Both the position numbers and the translations under genes were made by a program. A stretch of 64,000 nt of DNA from CAXBID01 sp963815305 (GTDB lineage Bacteria; Bacteroidota; Bacteroidia; Flavobacteriales; Flavobacteriaceae), in contig CAWFFW010000001.1 in assembly GCA_963815305.1 (NCBI GenBank), positions 806,001-870,000 on the forward strand. The letters run 5' to 3'. Numbering within the stretch: position 1 is the stretch's first letter; each line of letters opens with the position of its first letter. The notes beneath the pieces were generated by a model. That model worked only from the letters and a program-made list of their open reading frames with translations, was not told the origin of the DNA and searched no databases. Below are positions 36,721 to 46,092 of the stretch, in pieces.

Positions 36721-37350
36721 ATGGATGTATTAGAGAAGTTAAAGTGGCGGTATGCTACTAAGAAATTTGATAAAAAAAGAAAGCTTTCAAAAGCTAAATT
36801 AAATATTCTAAAAGAAGCCTTTAGCCTAACTGCAACTTCTTTTGGTTTACAAACCATTAAAATGTTAGTAATTACTGATGACGTATTAAGAGCACCTTTA
36901 GTTGAACATTCATATCACCAAAGACAAGTATTAGATGCTTCGCATTTATTAGTGATTTGTATTCAAGATAATATTATTGAGAAAAACGTTATTGATTATT
37001 ATAAAACGATTAAAAATTTACGAAACACCCCAGAAACTATCTTAAAACCTTACAGGGAAGGTTTAATAAGTATGATGGACAAAATGACCATTGAAGAACG
37101 TCAAAATTGGTCAAAAAACCAAGCCTATATTGCACTTGGTAATTTAATGACTGTTTGCGCTGTTGAAGATATTGATGCTTGCCCCATGGAAGGTTTTTCA
37201 TCATCAAAGTATGACGATTTACTTGAATTAAAAGAAAAAGGATTAAAATCCGTTTTATTACTACCTGTAGGTTATAGGGATGAAGATGATCTGTTTTCTG
37301 AACTTAAAAAAGTAAGAAGACCAATTTCAGAAACTGTAATTGAATTATAA
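36721..37350 (+). CDS. Nitroreductase-family NAD(P)H-dependent oxidoreductase
   Basis: 209 residues. The N-terminal KWRYATKKFD and the following FSLTATSFGLQTIKMLVI match the FMN-binding start of NfsB-type nitroreductases; YIALGNLMTVCAVEDIDACPMEGF near residue 140 is the central signature, and LPVGYRDEDD the C-terminal flavin-contact motif. These dimeric FMN enzymes reduce quinones, nitro compounds or flavins. The gene is the first right of the tRNA and has its own promoter-like element. The aminotransferase gene follows 9 bp later, so the two may share a transcript. Confidence 0.85.
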   Translation: MDVLEKLKWRYATKKFDKKRKLSKAKLNILKEAFSLTATSFGLQTIKMLVITDDVLRAPLVEHSYHQRQVLDASHLLVICIQDNIIEKNVIDYYKTIKNLRNTPETILKPYREGLISMMDKMTIEERQNWSKNQAYIALGNLMTVCAVEDIDACPMEGFSSSKYDDLLELKEKGLKSVLLLPVGYRDEDDLFSELKKVRRPISETVIEL

Positions 37351-37359
37351 AAAATAAAT

Positions 37360-38557
37360 ATGCCAGGATTTGAATTATTCGGAGATGCCGAAAGAAAAGA
37401 AGTAAACGATGTATTAGATAATGGTGTTTTAATGCGTTATGGCTTTGATGGTATGCGCAAAGGGCACTGGAAAGCCAGAAGAACTAGAATCTGAATTACA
37501 GAATACCTTTCAATCTAAATACGTGCAGTTGGTTTCGAGTGGTACAGCTGCAGTTTCTGTAGCTTTAGCAAGTGCTGGCGTTGGAGCAGGCGACGAAGTG
37601 ATAATGCCAACATTTACTTTTGTTGCCAGTTTTGAAGCCATTATGATGCTTGGTGCTATTCCTATTTTGGTAGATATTGATGATACATTAACATTAAGCC
37701 CAAAAGCAGTTGAAGATGCTATAACACCAAAAACCAAAGCGGTCATGGTTGTGCAAATGTGTGGTAGTATGGGAAATATGGATGCCTTACAAGTTATTTG
37801 TAATACCCATAATATACTTTTAATAGAAGATGCATGTCAAGCTATTGGTGGAACATATAAAGGAAAGCCCTTAGGAAGTATAGGCGATTTAGGTTGTTTT
37901 TCGTTCGATTTTGTAAAAACCATTACTTGTGGTGAAGGTGGTGCAGTAATTACTAATAACAAGGCATATTATACAAATGCCGATCATTATTCGGATCATG
38001 GGCACGACCATATAGGAAATGATAGGGGAGCAGAAACTCATCCATATTTAGGTTATAATTTCCGTATCTCAGAATTGCATGCTGCTGTTGGGTTAGCCCA
38101 AGTAAAACGTTTGCCCGAGTTTCTTGATCTTCAAAAGAAGAATTATACTATTATTCGAGACAGTTTATCACAAATTCCAGAAGTTACTTTTAGAACGGTT
38201 CCAGAAGGTGGTGAAGAAAGTTATGCCTTTTTAAACTTCTTTTTACCAGATTCTGAAACAGCGACTAAAGTTTCGGAAGCGTTTAAAGAAAACGGTGTAG
38301 ATGCATGCTGGAATTACTACCAAAATAATTGGCATTATATTAGAGAATGGCATCATTTAAAAGATTTAAAATCTTTATTTCCAATTTCTGCAGAAGTTAA
38401 AAAGGGCTTAGAATATCTTAAAACTAAAGATTTCAAGCAATCAGATGATTATATATCTAGAAATATATCGTGCCTCATTAAACTCTCTTGGACAGAGGAA
38501 GAAGTTAAAGAAAGAGCTTTAAAAATGGTAGAAAGTATAAAATCTGTTTTAAGTTAG
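37360..38557 (+). pseudogene. DegT/DnrJ/EryC1/StrS-family aminotransferase gene with a one-base frameshift
   Basis: The natural start is ATG 37360 (MPGFELFGDAERKEVND, then GFDGMRKGHWKA). That frame ends at a stop 45 codons later, while the remainder (from EELESELQ) lies in the next frame up to 38557. Dropping one A near 37477 restores a single protein of about 398 residues. The PLP lysine is in SFDFVKTITCGEGG, with LIEDACQAIGG upstream. Family members are sugar or cyclitol aminotransferases. If the shift is an assembly error the gene is intact; an ATG at 37439 could also give a 372-residue product lacking the substrate-binding N-terminus. Confidence 0.8.
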
Positions 38558-38658
38558 AGTCTTATTCAATCGCTAATTTTAATTAGTTATCATTATTGAA
38601 ATTATATAAACTTCTCATTATCATTTGTATATTTAAATAAATTATTAACTTTAAATAT

Positions 38659-38666
38659 TAAATTTG
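38659..38666 (+). promoter_or_regulatory. Promoter -7 element for the first HTCS gene
   Basis: TAAATTTG matches TAnnTTTG, 32 bp upstream of the ATG at 38699, in a 141-bp gap with no gene. No TGTTACA repeat lies near it, so it is probably not under the same control as the promoter downstream of the gene. Confidence 0.45.
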
Positions 38667-38698
38667 GTTTTCTTGAAGAATCTTATACTATAGATTAA

Positions 38699-41600
38699 AT
38701 GATATTAATACGGCACTTATTGTACTATCTGCGTATTTCTATATTATGGTTTTTCTTACCTTTCTCACAACTCATTTTATCTCAATCTCAAATTGCATTT
38801 AGCCATCTATCTATTGAAGATGGCTTATCGCAAAATAGTGTTATTAGTATAGCCCAAGATAGTATTGGCTATATGTGGTTTGCTACTCAAGATGGTCTAA
38901 ATCGATATGATGGTTTTACATTTAAAACTTACGACAAACAGTTTGAAGATATCACACGCCCAAACTTTAGCCATCTTGGTAAGATATATATTGACAAAAC
39001 AAACCGACTTTGGATTATTACAAATTCAGGAAAATTAGAACTCTATAATCCTAAAGAAGATGATTTTAAACTAATTGATAAATTCAATGCTGTAAGTGCC
39101 ATTTTTCAAGATGAATTACTAAATTTATATATAGGTACTTATGGCAAAGGTGTTTTTAAAATTGATGCAAAATCCAAAGACACAATACAAATTCTCAAAC
39201 CAAGTGATGTAAATAAAACCATAAATAGTTTTTTTCAGTCTAAGCTAGGCCTTTTGGTTGCTACAAACGGAGCTGTTTTTAAAATCGATGATGATGGCAA
39301 ATATATTAACGTAACACCTGCCTATAATACTGTAAATTTTAGTGCGATTGAACAATCAAAAAATGGAGATTTATGGGTTGGTAGTTATGGGCATGGTTTA
39401 TTTATAAAAAAAAATAATGAAATCACAATAGCACCTTTTACTAACCAGCAGATAACTGAAAATTTAAATATTGAGGATTTGTTGATAGACGATGAAGACC
39501 GACTATGGGTAACAACCTATGGCACAGGTGCTTTTTTATTGGATATAAAAAACAACAAAACCTTAAACTTTCTGGAAAATAAAACGAACCCTTTTGCTAT
39601 TCATTATAATGATATGTTATGTTTATATCAAGATAATACAGGTATTGTGTGGTTGGGAAGCGATGGGGCTGGATTAAGTTATTATGATAAGCATTTAATT
39701 AAATTTAATGTGCTAACTAATAAACAAATGCCAAAATCTGTAAATATTGATGTGGTTCGATCAATTGCTTCAGATGAAAATCAAAATATTTGGATAGGTA
39801 CCTCTGGAAAAGGATTAACGTTTGTTGACATTGAAAAGAATATTTATAAAACATTAACTATTGCCAATTCTAATATTGCCAGTAATCGTATCATCAGCTT
39901 AAATTATATTGATAATTCTCTATGGATCGGGCATCAAGGCTCTGGTTTAAATATTTTAGAGTCATCGGGTAAAATAAATTATTTTGAAGAGCTTTCAAAA
40001 GATGTTATTTGGAAAATTGTGACTTACAACCGCGAAAAAAGCTGGTTGTGTACCGAAAGTAAAGGACTTATATTATTCGACAAAAATACAGGTATCGTAG
40101 AAATTTATAATACTGAAAACTCAAATCTTACCTCTAACAATATAAGAACAATTGTTTATGGAAATAATGAAGAATTATGGATGGCTACCGAAAATAATGG
40201 GGTATTTAAACTCAACCAAAAGACAAATAATATTACTAAAATCGAAAAATTACAAGGCCCAATAAAATCTCTGTTTTTTAAGAACGACATTTTATGGGTT
40301 GGTACTTTTGGTAATGGGCTTAAAAGATTTGAAATAGAAACAGGCGATGTAACTAATTACACTGTTGAAGATGGCTTACCCAATAATGTGATATACGGTA
40401 TTCTTTCAGATGATGATGATAACCTATGGTTAAGTAGTAACCTTGGATTGACTAAGTTCAAATTAGAAAAAAACGGTGAGCCATCTATTGAAAATTATAA
40501 TAATTATGATGGCTTACAGGCCTTAGAGTTTAATACGGGAGCCTATTATAAAGCACCCAACGGCACACTTTATTTTGGTGGTCTAGATGGTATAAACTGG
40601 TTTCACCCCAATCAATTAACACTAAATACCGTAAAACCAAAAACGGTAATTAATAATTTAGATTTATTTAATAAGCCTATTGAGATAATACCAAATAAAA
40701 CATTTAAACACAACCAAAATACTTTAACGTTTACATTTTCAAGTTTACATTTTTCGCAACCAGAACGAAATCAATTCAAGTATCGGTTAATAAATAATGA
40801 TGCTGATTGGATACATTCAAAAAATGCCCATATAGCACATTATACTAATTTACCTCCTAATGATTATGAATTTCAAGTAATATCGAGTAATTATGATGGT
40901 ATTTGGAATACAACGCCTGCTACGTTTAAATTTAAAATATTAAAACCGTGGTATTTTTCTAATATATCTAAGGCACTATATGCGCTTTTAATATTATTTT
41001 TTGCATTCGTAATTTATAAATATTTGAAATGGCGTTGGGAAATTAAAGCACAATTACAAATTGAACATACCGAAACAGAGCGCTTAAAAAATTTAGATGA
41101 ACTTAAAACAAAATTATATGCAAACGTATCGCATGAGTTTAGAACTCCTTTAACACTTATATTAGACCCTATTGAAAATCAGCTTTCAAAGAAGAATATC
41201 AGTTCAAGAGATAAAATGGAACTGTCATTGGTTCATAGAAATGCTAAGCGCTTGTTAAACTTAGTGAGTCAATTAATGGATTTATCAAAACTAGAAGCAG
41301 GAAGCTTAAAGTTAAATGTCTCGAAAAACGATTTAAGTCCCTTTGTAAAACAACTGGTATCTGCATTTAAATATAATATCAAAAAAAAGAAAATTGATTT
41401 TTCGTATCATATAGCTGACATTAGAAAAGTGTGGTTTGATAAAGATGCCATTGAAAAAATAATTACAAATTTACTATCTAATTCCTTAAAATACACTCCC
41501 AAGAACGGTCGTATTATTTTTGAAATTAATAGACAAAATGATCATGTTATCATCACCATTTTAAATAATGGCAGTAAAATCAATCCAAAAAATATCAATA

Positions 41601-42607
41601 AATTATTTAACAGATATTACAGAGGGCATTCAGAACAAGAAGGTTCAGGTATTGGTCTTGCTTTGGTAAAAGAATTGGTAACATTATCAAACGGTAGCAT
41701 TGTTGCAAACGTGATAAATTCAGATGACATTCAATTTACGATAACATTGCCTATTACAAAAGCTGCATACAAAACTGAAGATATCATTGAAAAACCTGTA
41801 AAAGACAAATCCACTAATAAAAAAACTAAAGTAAAACACAAATTACTACAAGATAGAGCTCTTATTTTAATAGTTGAAGACGATAAAGATATTAGGGACT
41901 ATTTAAAATCGTGTCTTGAAAATAGTTATAAAATTATAACTGCAGCTAATGGAAAGCGCGGAATTACTAAAGCTATTAAAAATATTCCAGACCTTATTAT
42001 TAGCGATGTTATGATGCCCATGGTTAATGGTATAGAGCTATGTAATACTTTAAAAATACATGAACTTACCAGCCATATCCCCATTATATTACTTACTGCA
42101 AAAGGAGATGATGAGAGTGAATTAGAAGGTTTAGAGGCTATGGCGGACGATTATATGACTAAGCCTTTCAAATCTAGAATACTAGAAACTAGAATTGCCA
42201 ACCTTATTGCACTACGAAAAGCACTTCAGAGTAGATATAGTCAAAATATAGCGCATGAAGTAAAAGATATAGCCATTACATCTTTAGATGAAAAATTTTT
42301 AAATAAAGTTGAAAGCGTATTACACGAAAATCTTACAGATTCTAGTTTTGATGCGGAAAATTTTAGTAAGAAAATGTTAATGAGCCGAATGCAATTACAC
42401 CGAAAATTAAAGGCGCTTACTGGCTTATCTACAACCGAGTTTATTCGTTCCCAACGTTTAAAATGCTCTATGGCGTTATTACAAAAATCAGGTAATACGA
42501 TATCTGAAATCGCTTATCAAACAGGATTTAGTACACCATCCTATTTTATTAAATGTTTCAAAAAAAGCTATCACTGCACACCTACTGAGTACCAAAATAA
42601 AGCTTAA
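38699..42607 (+). CDS. Hybrid two-component system regulator with beta-propeller sensor (HTCS 1)
   Basis: 1302 residues, one-protein signal transduction. A signal peptide ends LILSQ. A periplasmic two-component propeller follows, with many blades of the Reg_prop type (DGLSQNSVISIAQDSIGYMW, then LWVGSYGHGL), a Y_Y_Y domain near residue 700 and a transmembrane helix at about 757-778. Then come HisKA with the phospho-accepting His in NVSHEFRTPL (residue about 811), HATPase (NLLSNSLKYTP, GSGIGLALV), a receiver with Asp in LIISDVMMP (about 1102) and an AraC-type HTH in the last 110 residues. Such regulators sense extracellular glycans or other ligands and activate adjacent genes. Confidence 0.93.
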   Translation: MILIRHLLYYLRISILWFFLPFSQLILSQSQIAFSHLSIEDGLSQNSVISIAQDSIGYMWFATQDGLNRYDGFTFKTYDKQFEDITRPNFSHLGKIYIDKTNRLWIITNSGKLELYNPKEDDFKLIDKFNAVSAIFQDELLNLYIGTYGKGVFKIDAKSKDTIQILKPSDVNKTINSFFQSKLGLLVATNGAVFKIDDDGKYINVTPAYNTVNFSAIEQSKNGDLWVGSYGHGLFIKKNNEITIAPFTNQQITENLNIEDLLIDDEDRLWVTTYGTGAFLLDIKNNKTLNFLENKTNPFAIHYNDMLCLYQDNTGIVWLGSDGAGLSYYDKHLIKFNVLTNKQMPKSVNIDVVRSIASDENQNIWIGTSGKGLTFVDIEKNIYKTLTIANSNIASNRIISLNYIDNSLWIGHQGSGLNILESSGKINYFEELSKDVIWKIVTYNREKSWLCTESKGLILFDKNTGIVEIYNTENSNLTSNNIRTIVYGNNEELWMATENNGVFKLNQKTNNITKIEKLQGPIKSLFFKNDILWVGTFGNGLKRFEIETGDVTNYTVEDGLPNNVIYGILSDDDDNLWLSSNLGLTKFKLEKNGEPSIENYNNYDGLQALEFNTGAYYKAPNGTLYFGGLDGINWFHPNQLTLNTVKPKTVINNLDLFNKPIEIIPNKTFKHNQNTLTFTFSSLHFSQPERNQFKYRLINNDADWIHSKNAHIAHYTNLPPNDYEFQVISSNYDGIWNTTPATFKFKILKPWYFSNISKALYALLILFFAFVIYKYLKWRWEIKAQLQIEHTETERLKNLDELKTKLYANVSHEFRTPLTLILDPIENQLSKKNISSRDKMELSLVHRNAKRLLNLVSQLMDLSKLEAGSLKLNVSKNDLSPFVKQLVSAFKYNIKKKKIDFSYHIADIRKVWFDKDAIEKIITNLLSNSLKYTPKNGRIIFEINRQNDHVIITILNNGSKINPKNINKLFNRYYRGHSEQEGSGIGLALVKELVTLSNGSIVANVINSDDIQFTITLPITKAAYKTEDIIEKPVKDKSTNKKTKVKHKLLQDRALILIVEDDKDIRDYLKSCLENSYKIITAANGKRGITKAIKNIPDLIISDVMMPMVNGIELCNTLKIHELTSHIPIILLTAKGDDESELEGLEAMADDYMTKPFKSRILETRIANLIALRKALQSRYSQNIAHEVKDIAITSLDEKFLNKVESVLHENLTDSSFDAENFSKKMLMSRMQLHRKLKALTGLSTTEFIRSQRLKCSMALLQKSGNTISEIAYQTGFSTPSYFIKCFKKSYHCTPTEYQNKA

Positions 42608-42627
42608 AAACACCTATTTTTCAAACA

Positions 42628-42693
42628 TGTTACATATGAACGATACTTTGTTACATATGTAGTATCTTTTCATTATAAACTCTTATAGTTTTG
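42628..42693 (+). promoter_or_regulatory. HTCS operator and promoter, copy 1
   Basis: TGTTACA at 42628-42634 and 42649-42655 are exactly 21 bp apart (two helical turns). TAGTTTTG (42686-42693), a perfect TAnnTTTG element, starts 37 bp after the start of the second repeat. Identical spacing recurs at 49068-49133. The paired direct repeat fits dimeric AraC-type binding by the HTCS just upstream. Confidence 0.65.
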
Positions 42694-42770
42694 TCATGAA
42701 GATGAAAATCTTTCTTGAGTCCTACACTCAATAAATTCCCCAAGTCACCCTAAAATTAACATTTATAGCC

Positions 42771-42914
42771 ATGTTGACAGATAAAAACATGAATGCATAT
42801 GATAAGGAGTCAAAACCTATTTATTTAAGTATAGATCATTTAAAAAACGGGAATTACAGGTTTAATTTCACCCTTAATAATAAAATTATAAAGTCCATCA
42901 AACTAAAGAAATAA
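42771..42914 (+). CDS. 47-residue protein resembling an isolated type IX secretion tail
   Basis: The frame starts MLTDKNMNAYDKES and continues PIYLSIDHLKNGNYRFNF, ending NNKIIKSIKLKK. The pattern LxxGxYxxxxxxxNKxIKxxxLKK is that of the last strands of the T9SS type A C-terminal sorting domain, here without any cargo protein or signal peptide. It lies 77 bp after a perfect promoter and is followed by a terminator hairpin (42936-42981), so it appears to be a gene of its own. The ORF at 49140 is similar and occupies the same place in the second module. Function unknown. Confidence 0.55.
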   Translation: MLTDKNMNAYDKESKPIYLSIDHLKNGNYRFNFTLNNKIIKSIKLKK

Positions 42915-42935
42915 AGATGCTATTAATTGAGTGAG

Positions 42936-42981
42936 AAAAAGGGGAGTATTGAAAATGTATAATTTGATTTATTCCCTTTTT
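42936..42981 (+). terminator. Hairpin terminator after the tail-like micro-ORF
   Basis: AAAAAGGGGA (42936-42945) pairs with TTCCCTTTTT (42972-42981), with one G-T pair and a 26-base loop, and is followed by T and A residues. It begins 22 bp after the ORF stop. Genes downstream would need read-through or another promoter. Confidence 0.6.
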
Positions 42982-43160
42982 TAAAATCTAGTAAAAAGCA
43001 TTGTATATAGAATATGGCGTTAATATTGAATAAAGATATAGTTATATAAATTTTACAACCATTAAATTGATATAAGCTAAATAAGAATGTATTTTTCAAA
43101 TACCTGTAAAATAATTACTTAAGTACGCTTAAAGAAAATATTTAAATCAAATAACTAATT

Positions 43161-44081
43161 ATGAAAATCATGAAAATAAAAATTATAACGACACTAATTA
43201 TTGGTCTTTTATTTAATAGCAATGCAGAAGCTCAATTTCTAAAAAAACTAAAAGATAGAGCTGCAGAAGCTGCTGAACGAACTATTCTCAATAAGACTGA
43301 CGAGAAGGTTAGCAAAAAAACAGGTAAAACGATCGATGACGCTACTGAAGGCGGTAAAAATAAAAAATCTAATGAAATAGAGGAGACAGATAAAAATTCA
43401 GGTAAGGAATTGTCAGAAGAAGAAAAACAAGCCAATGAGAAAAAAATGGGCAATTTTTTTGGAGGAGGGTTAGAAGGCGTTCCAGATATCTACACCTTTT
43501 CTTACGCACTAACTTATGAGATAACCAGCGGTAAAGATACCAATGCCTTAGAATATTTACTAGAACCGAATGTAGCCTATTTTGGCAATAAATTGGACGA
43601 TCAAAAACTTGATCAAATTATTGTTCTTGATTTAAAAAAGAATCTCATGGTCACATTTATGAATAATGATCAACAAAAAACGGCTATGAAAATGAGAATG
43701 CCTAATTTACAAAAAGTAGAAAAAAAATTCGGAAAGAAATTATTTTCTGAAGAGGAAGACGATGTAGATATTGTTCAAATTGAAGGGAAAACTATTCTGG
43801 GGTATCGTTGTAATGGATTTCAAGTAAACTCAGAAGACGGTATTGTAAAATTTTGGGTCACCAATGATGCTCCAGTAAGTTTAAACGGCGTGTATGCCAA
43901 TTTTAGTTCCTTACCAAAAAGTGTAAAGGATAAGGGGTTACCGCTTAATGAAAAATCCTTAGTCATGGAAATGCTGTATACTTCACATAAAAAGAAAAAG
44001 GACAATATGCTCATGGTTTGCACCGAGTTAAAAGAAAATTCTCTGGAATTACACAAAAAGGATTATAAGGCTGGGATGTAA
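43161..44081 (+). CDS. Exported DUF4412-like protein
   Basis: 306 residues with a signal peptide ending NAEAQ (a second ATG nine bases in is equally possible). The mature start FLKKLKDRAAEAAERTI, then KTGKTIDDA, is the helical opening typical of DUF4412-type proteins of Bacteroidetes, followed by a charged linker and a beta domain from about residue 110. That domain contains the conserved KTILGYRCNGFQV and VKFWVTNDAPV pattern. It presumably sits in the periplasm or at the outer membrane. First larger gene after the HTCS-1 promoter; co-transcribed with the next two genes. Molecular role unknown. Confidence 0.7.
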   Translation: MKIMKIKIITTLIIGLLFNSNAEAQFLKKLKDRAAEAAERTILNKTDEKVSKKTGKTIDDATEGGKNKKSNEIEETDKNSGKELSEEEKQANEKKMGNFFGGGLEGVPDIYTFSYALTYEITSGKDTNALEYLLEPNVAYFGNKLDDQKLDQIIVLDLKKNLMVTFMNNDQQKTAMKMRMPNLQKVEKKFGKKLFSEEEDDVDIVQIEGKTILGYRCNGFQVNSEDGIVKFWVTNDAPVSLNGVYANFSSLPKSVKDKGLPLNEKSLVMEMLYTSHKKKKDNMLMVCTELKENSLELHKKDYKAGM

Positions 44082-44101
44082 AATAACATCTAAAAAAAGA
44101 T

Positions 44102-44879
44102 ATGAAAAAAATACTATTTATTGTATCGCTACTAAGCTTGTGTTTTATAAACTACGCAATTGCACAAACCCCTGTTCCCGAAGATTATTTTGATTTATAT
44201 GATAATGAACCAAGTGACGATGAAGGAGATTCTGAAAGAGAAAATTTGAAGGATATTAATCTAATTGATCTAAAAAATGTATTTGATGCCCACTGGGGCT
44301 ACTGGAGCATTCCCTTCTACTGACATAACTGGTGGCGTACTGGCTAATGAGGGTTGTGATGGAACCTATATTTGTATGTACAATACCTTAATTAAGGTGT
44401 TAAAAATTGGTGAATATGAGATGGCTTTAAAATCTAATGAGCTATTAACGTGCGAGGTTAAAAAAGCAGTATTACAGGATTACGCCATGTATTTATTAAC
44501 ACTCAACTTAGATATTTACTGCATTGATAAGTTGCATCCAGATAATAAGAACTTAGAAGATGTTGATCTTATTAATGTGATGTTAGCCATAAGAGATTTT
44601 ATGAGTGTTAACAGTGATGATGCCCCAGGTGCTATGAAAGACAGTTGGCCTATACTTTATCCGTATAGACTTATTAGATCAGTTGCAGATCCTTATTGTG
44701 CTGAAAATCTATTGGAGGATTGTAGTTGTGAAAACTATAGTGGCACAATAGACCCAACAGAAAAAAACAAATTACTACAAGACCTTCGCACCATTATAGA
44801 TGACATAAACTCGTTGTGGCAAACTGCAAAGGCGATAGAAATTAGTAAAAGGCTTAAAGTATTGCCTTATAATGATTAA
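44102..44879 (+). pseudogene. Exported Cys-containing protein of unknown function, frameshifted
   Basis: Two frames belong together: 44102-44323 begins with a signal peptide ending INYAIAQ and an acidic region, and 44277-44879 holds the rest. Dropping one C near 44291 gives NVFDATGATGAFPSTDITGG and an uninterrupted protein of about 259 residues. The mature part has Cys residues in NEGCDGTYICMYN, LLTCEVKK and NLLEDCSCENYSG, which suggests disulfide bonds, and a helical repeat-like centre (ALKSNELL, YAMYLLTL). No family recognised. It belongs to the surface-protein operon of module 1. Confidence 0.55.
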
Positions 44880-44918
44880 TTAATAATAATTCAGATTAAT
44901 TTAAAATCTATTAAGTAT

Positions 44919-45884
44919 ATGAAATGGCTTTCAATAACAACAATCGCAGTACTTTTATTATTACAATGTTCTTGTAATAATAACCCAAAAGAAAACAAAA
45001 AAAAGATTAAAGAAACTGTAGTTCATGTAAAAGGCGTCATTGAGGAACCCACAAATGTAATAAGTGTGGTTACACGAAGTATGGATTTTCAGTCTCTCGA
45101 TACCATTCCATCTGGATGGAATACGTTTAAGTACGAAAACCTGTCAAACGAAACACATTTCTTTTTATTAGATAAATACCCAGAAGGTAAAACCGCAGAA
45201 AACGCTATATCTGATATTGCCCCAGTATTTGAAAAAGGGATGGATTTAATTAATGAAGGTAAAACTGAAGAAGGTTTTTCAGCGTTTGGTGAATTACCCC
45301 AGTGGTATGATGATATTGTGTTTTCTGGGGGAGCTGGATTAATTGCACCAAAACATACAGCAATTACTACTTTAAAATTAAAACCAGGGTATTATATTAT
45401 GGAATGTTATGTTAAAATGCCTAATGGTAAATTTCACACGCTTATGGGTATGGCAAAACCTATTATAGTTACAGAACAAGGTAGTGGTAATATGCCACCA
45501 AAAGCTACGGTAAATATCACATTGTCTGGTGAAGATGGTATTACTTACAATAAAGGAATTACGAAGGGAAAACATATTTTTTCTGTCTATGTAAAAGACC
45601 AAAAACCTCACGAAAATTTTATTTGGCATGATTTAAACTTAGTGAAACTTGAGAGTTATGCTAATGAAGATGAATTAGAAGCTTGGATGGATTGGTCAGA
45701 TCCTAAAGGGCTAATTACTCCAGTCCCTAGCGGTTTTACTTTTTTAGGGGGTGTTAACGATATGCCAGCAGAAAGTACAGGCTACTTTTATGCAGATTTA
45801 AAACCCGGTAAGTATGCTTTTATTTCTGGAGTACCAAACTCGAAAACGAAAGGATTGTTTAATGTTTTTGAGGTAATTAATTGA
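44919..45884 (+). CDS. Lipoprotein with two similar beta domains, function unknown
   Basis: 321 residues. Lipobox LLQCSC with the modified Cys near residue 17. The mature protein appears to contain two related domains of about 130 residues. Each has an H-F-L/W-H-D strand near its start, a Trp-rich middle (GELPQWYDD, EAWMDWSDPKGL) and an ending of the form LKPGYYIMECYV and LKPGKYAFISGV followed by a KG/GK-containing turn. The fold looks like a cupredoxin- or transthyretin-like sandwich, but no copper site is seen. Last gene of module 1. Confidence 0.6.
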   Translation: MKWLSITTIAVLLLLQCSCNNNPKENKKKIKETVVHVKGVIEEPTNVISVVTRSMDFQSLDTIPSGWNTFKYENLSNETHFFLLDKYPEGKTAENAISDIAPVFEKGMDLINEGKTEEGFSAFGELPQWYDDIVFSGGAGLIAPKHTAITTLKLKPGYYIMECYVKMPNGKFHTLMGMAKPIIVTEQGSGNMPPKATVNITLSGEDGITYNKGITKGKHIFSVYVKDQKPHENFIWHDLNLVKLESYANEDELEAWMDWSDPKGLITPVPSGFTFLGGVNDMPAESTGYFYADLKPGKYAFISGVPNSKTKGLFNVFEVIN

Positions 45885-46092
45885 TAGTATTCTGTAGTCA
45901 ACAATTTCTTGACCACGGCTTTGTGCAATGTAAAGCTTCATACCTTTAAAAATGAAAATCATGATTAAAAAATGTCGTGCTTTTTTCGTTAAGTAATTTT
46001 AAAAACAAGAAATAGTGCTAAAATTACATACACATTTTTTTCAAAAATTAAAAGTTAACAAGTATGCTGCAATAATTTTGATATACGAAAAT

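Noticed and set aside
46015..46092. GTG start giving a 1000-residue HTCS 2
   Set aside because: The extra 26 residues would place the signal peptide inside the protein; ATG 46093 gives a normal signal peptide.
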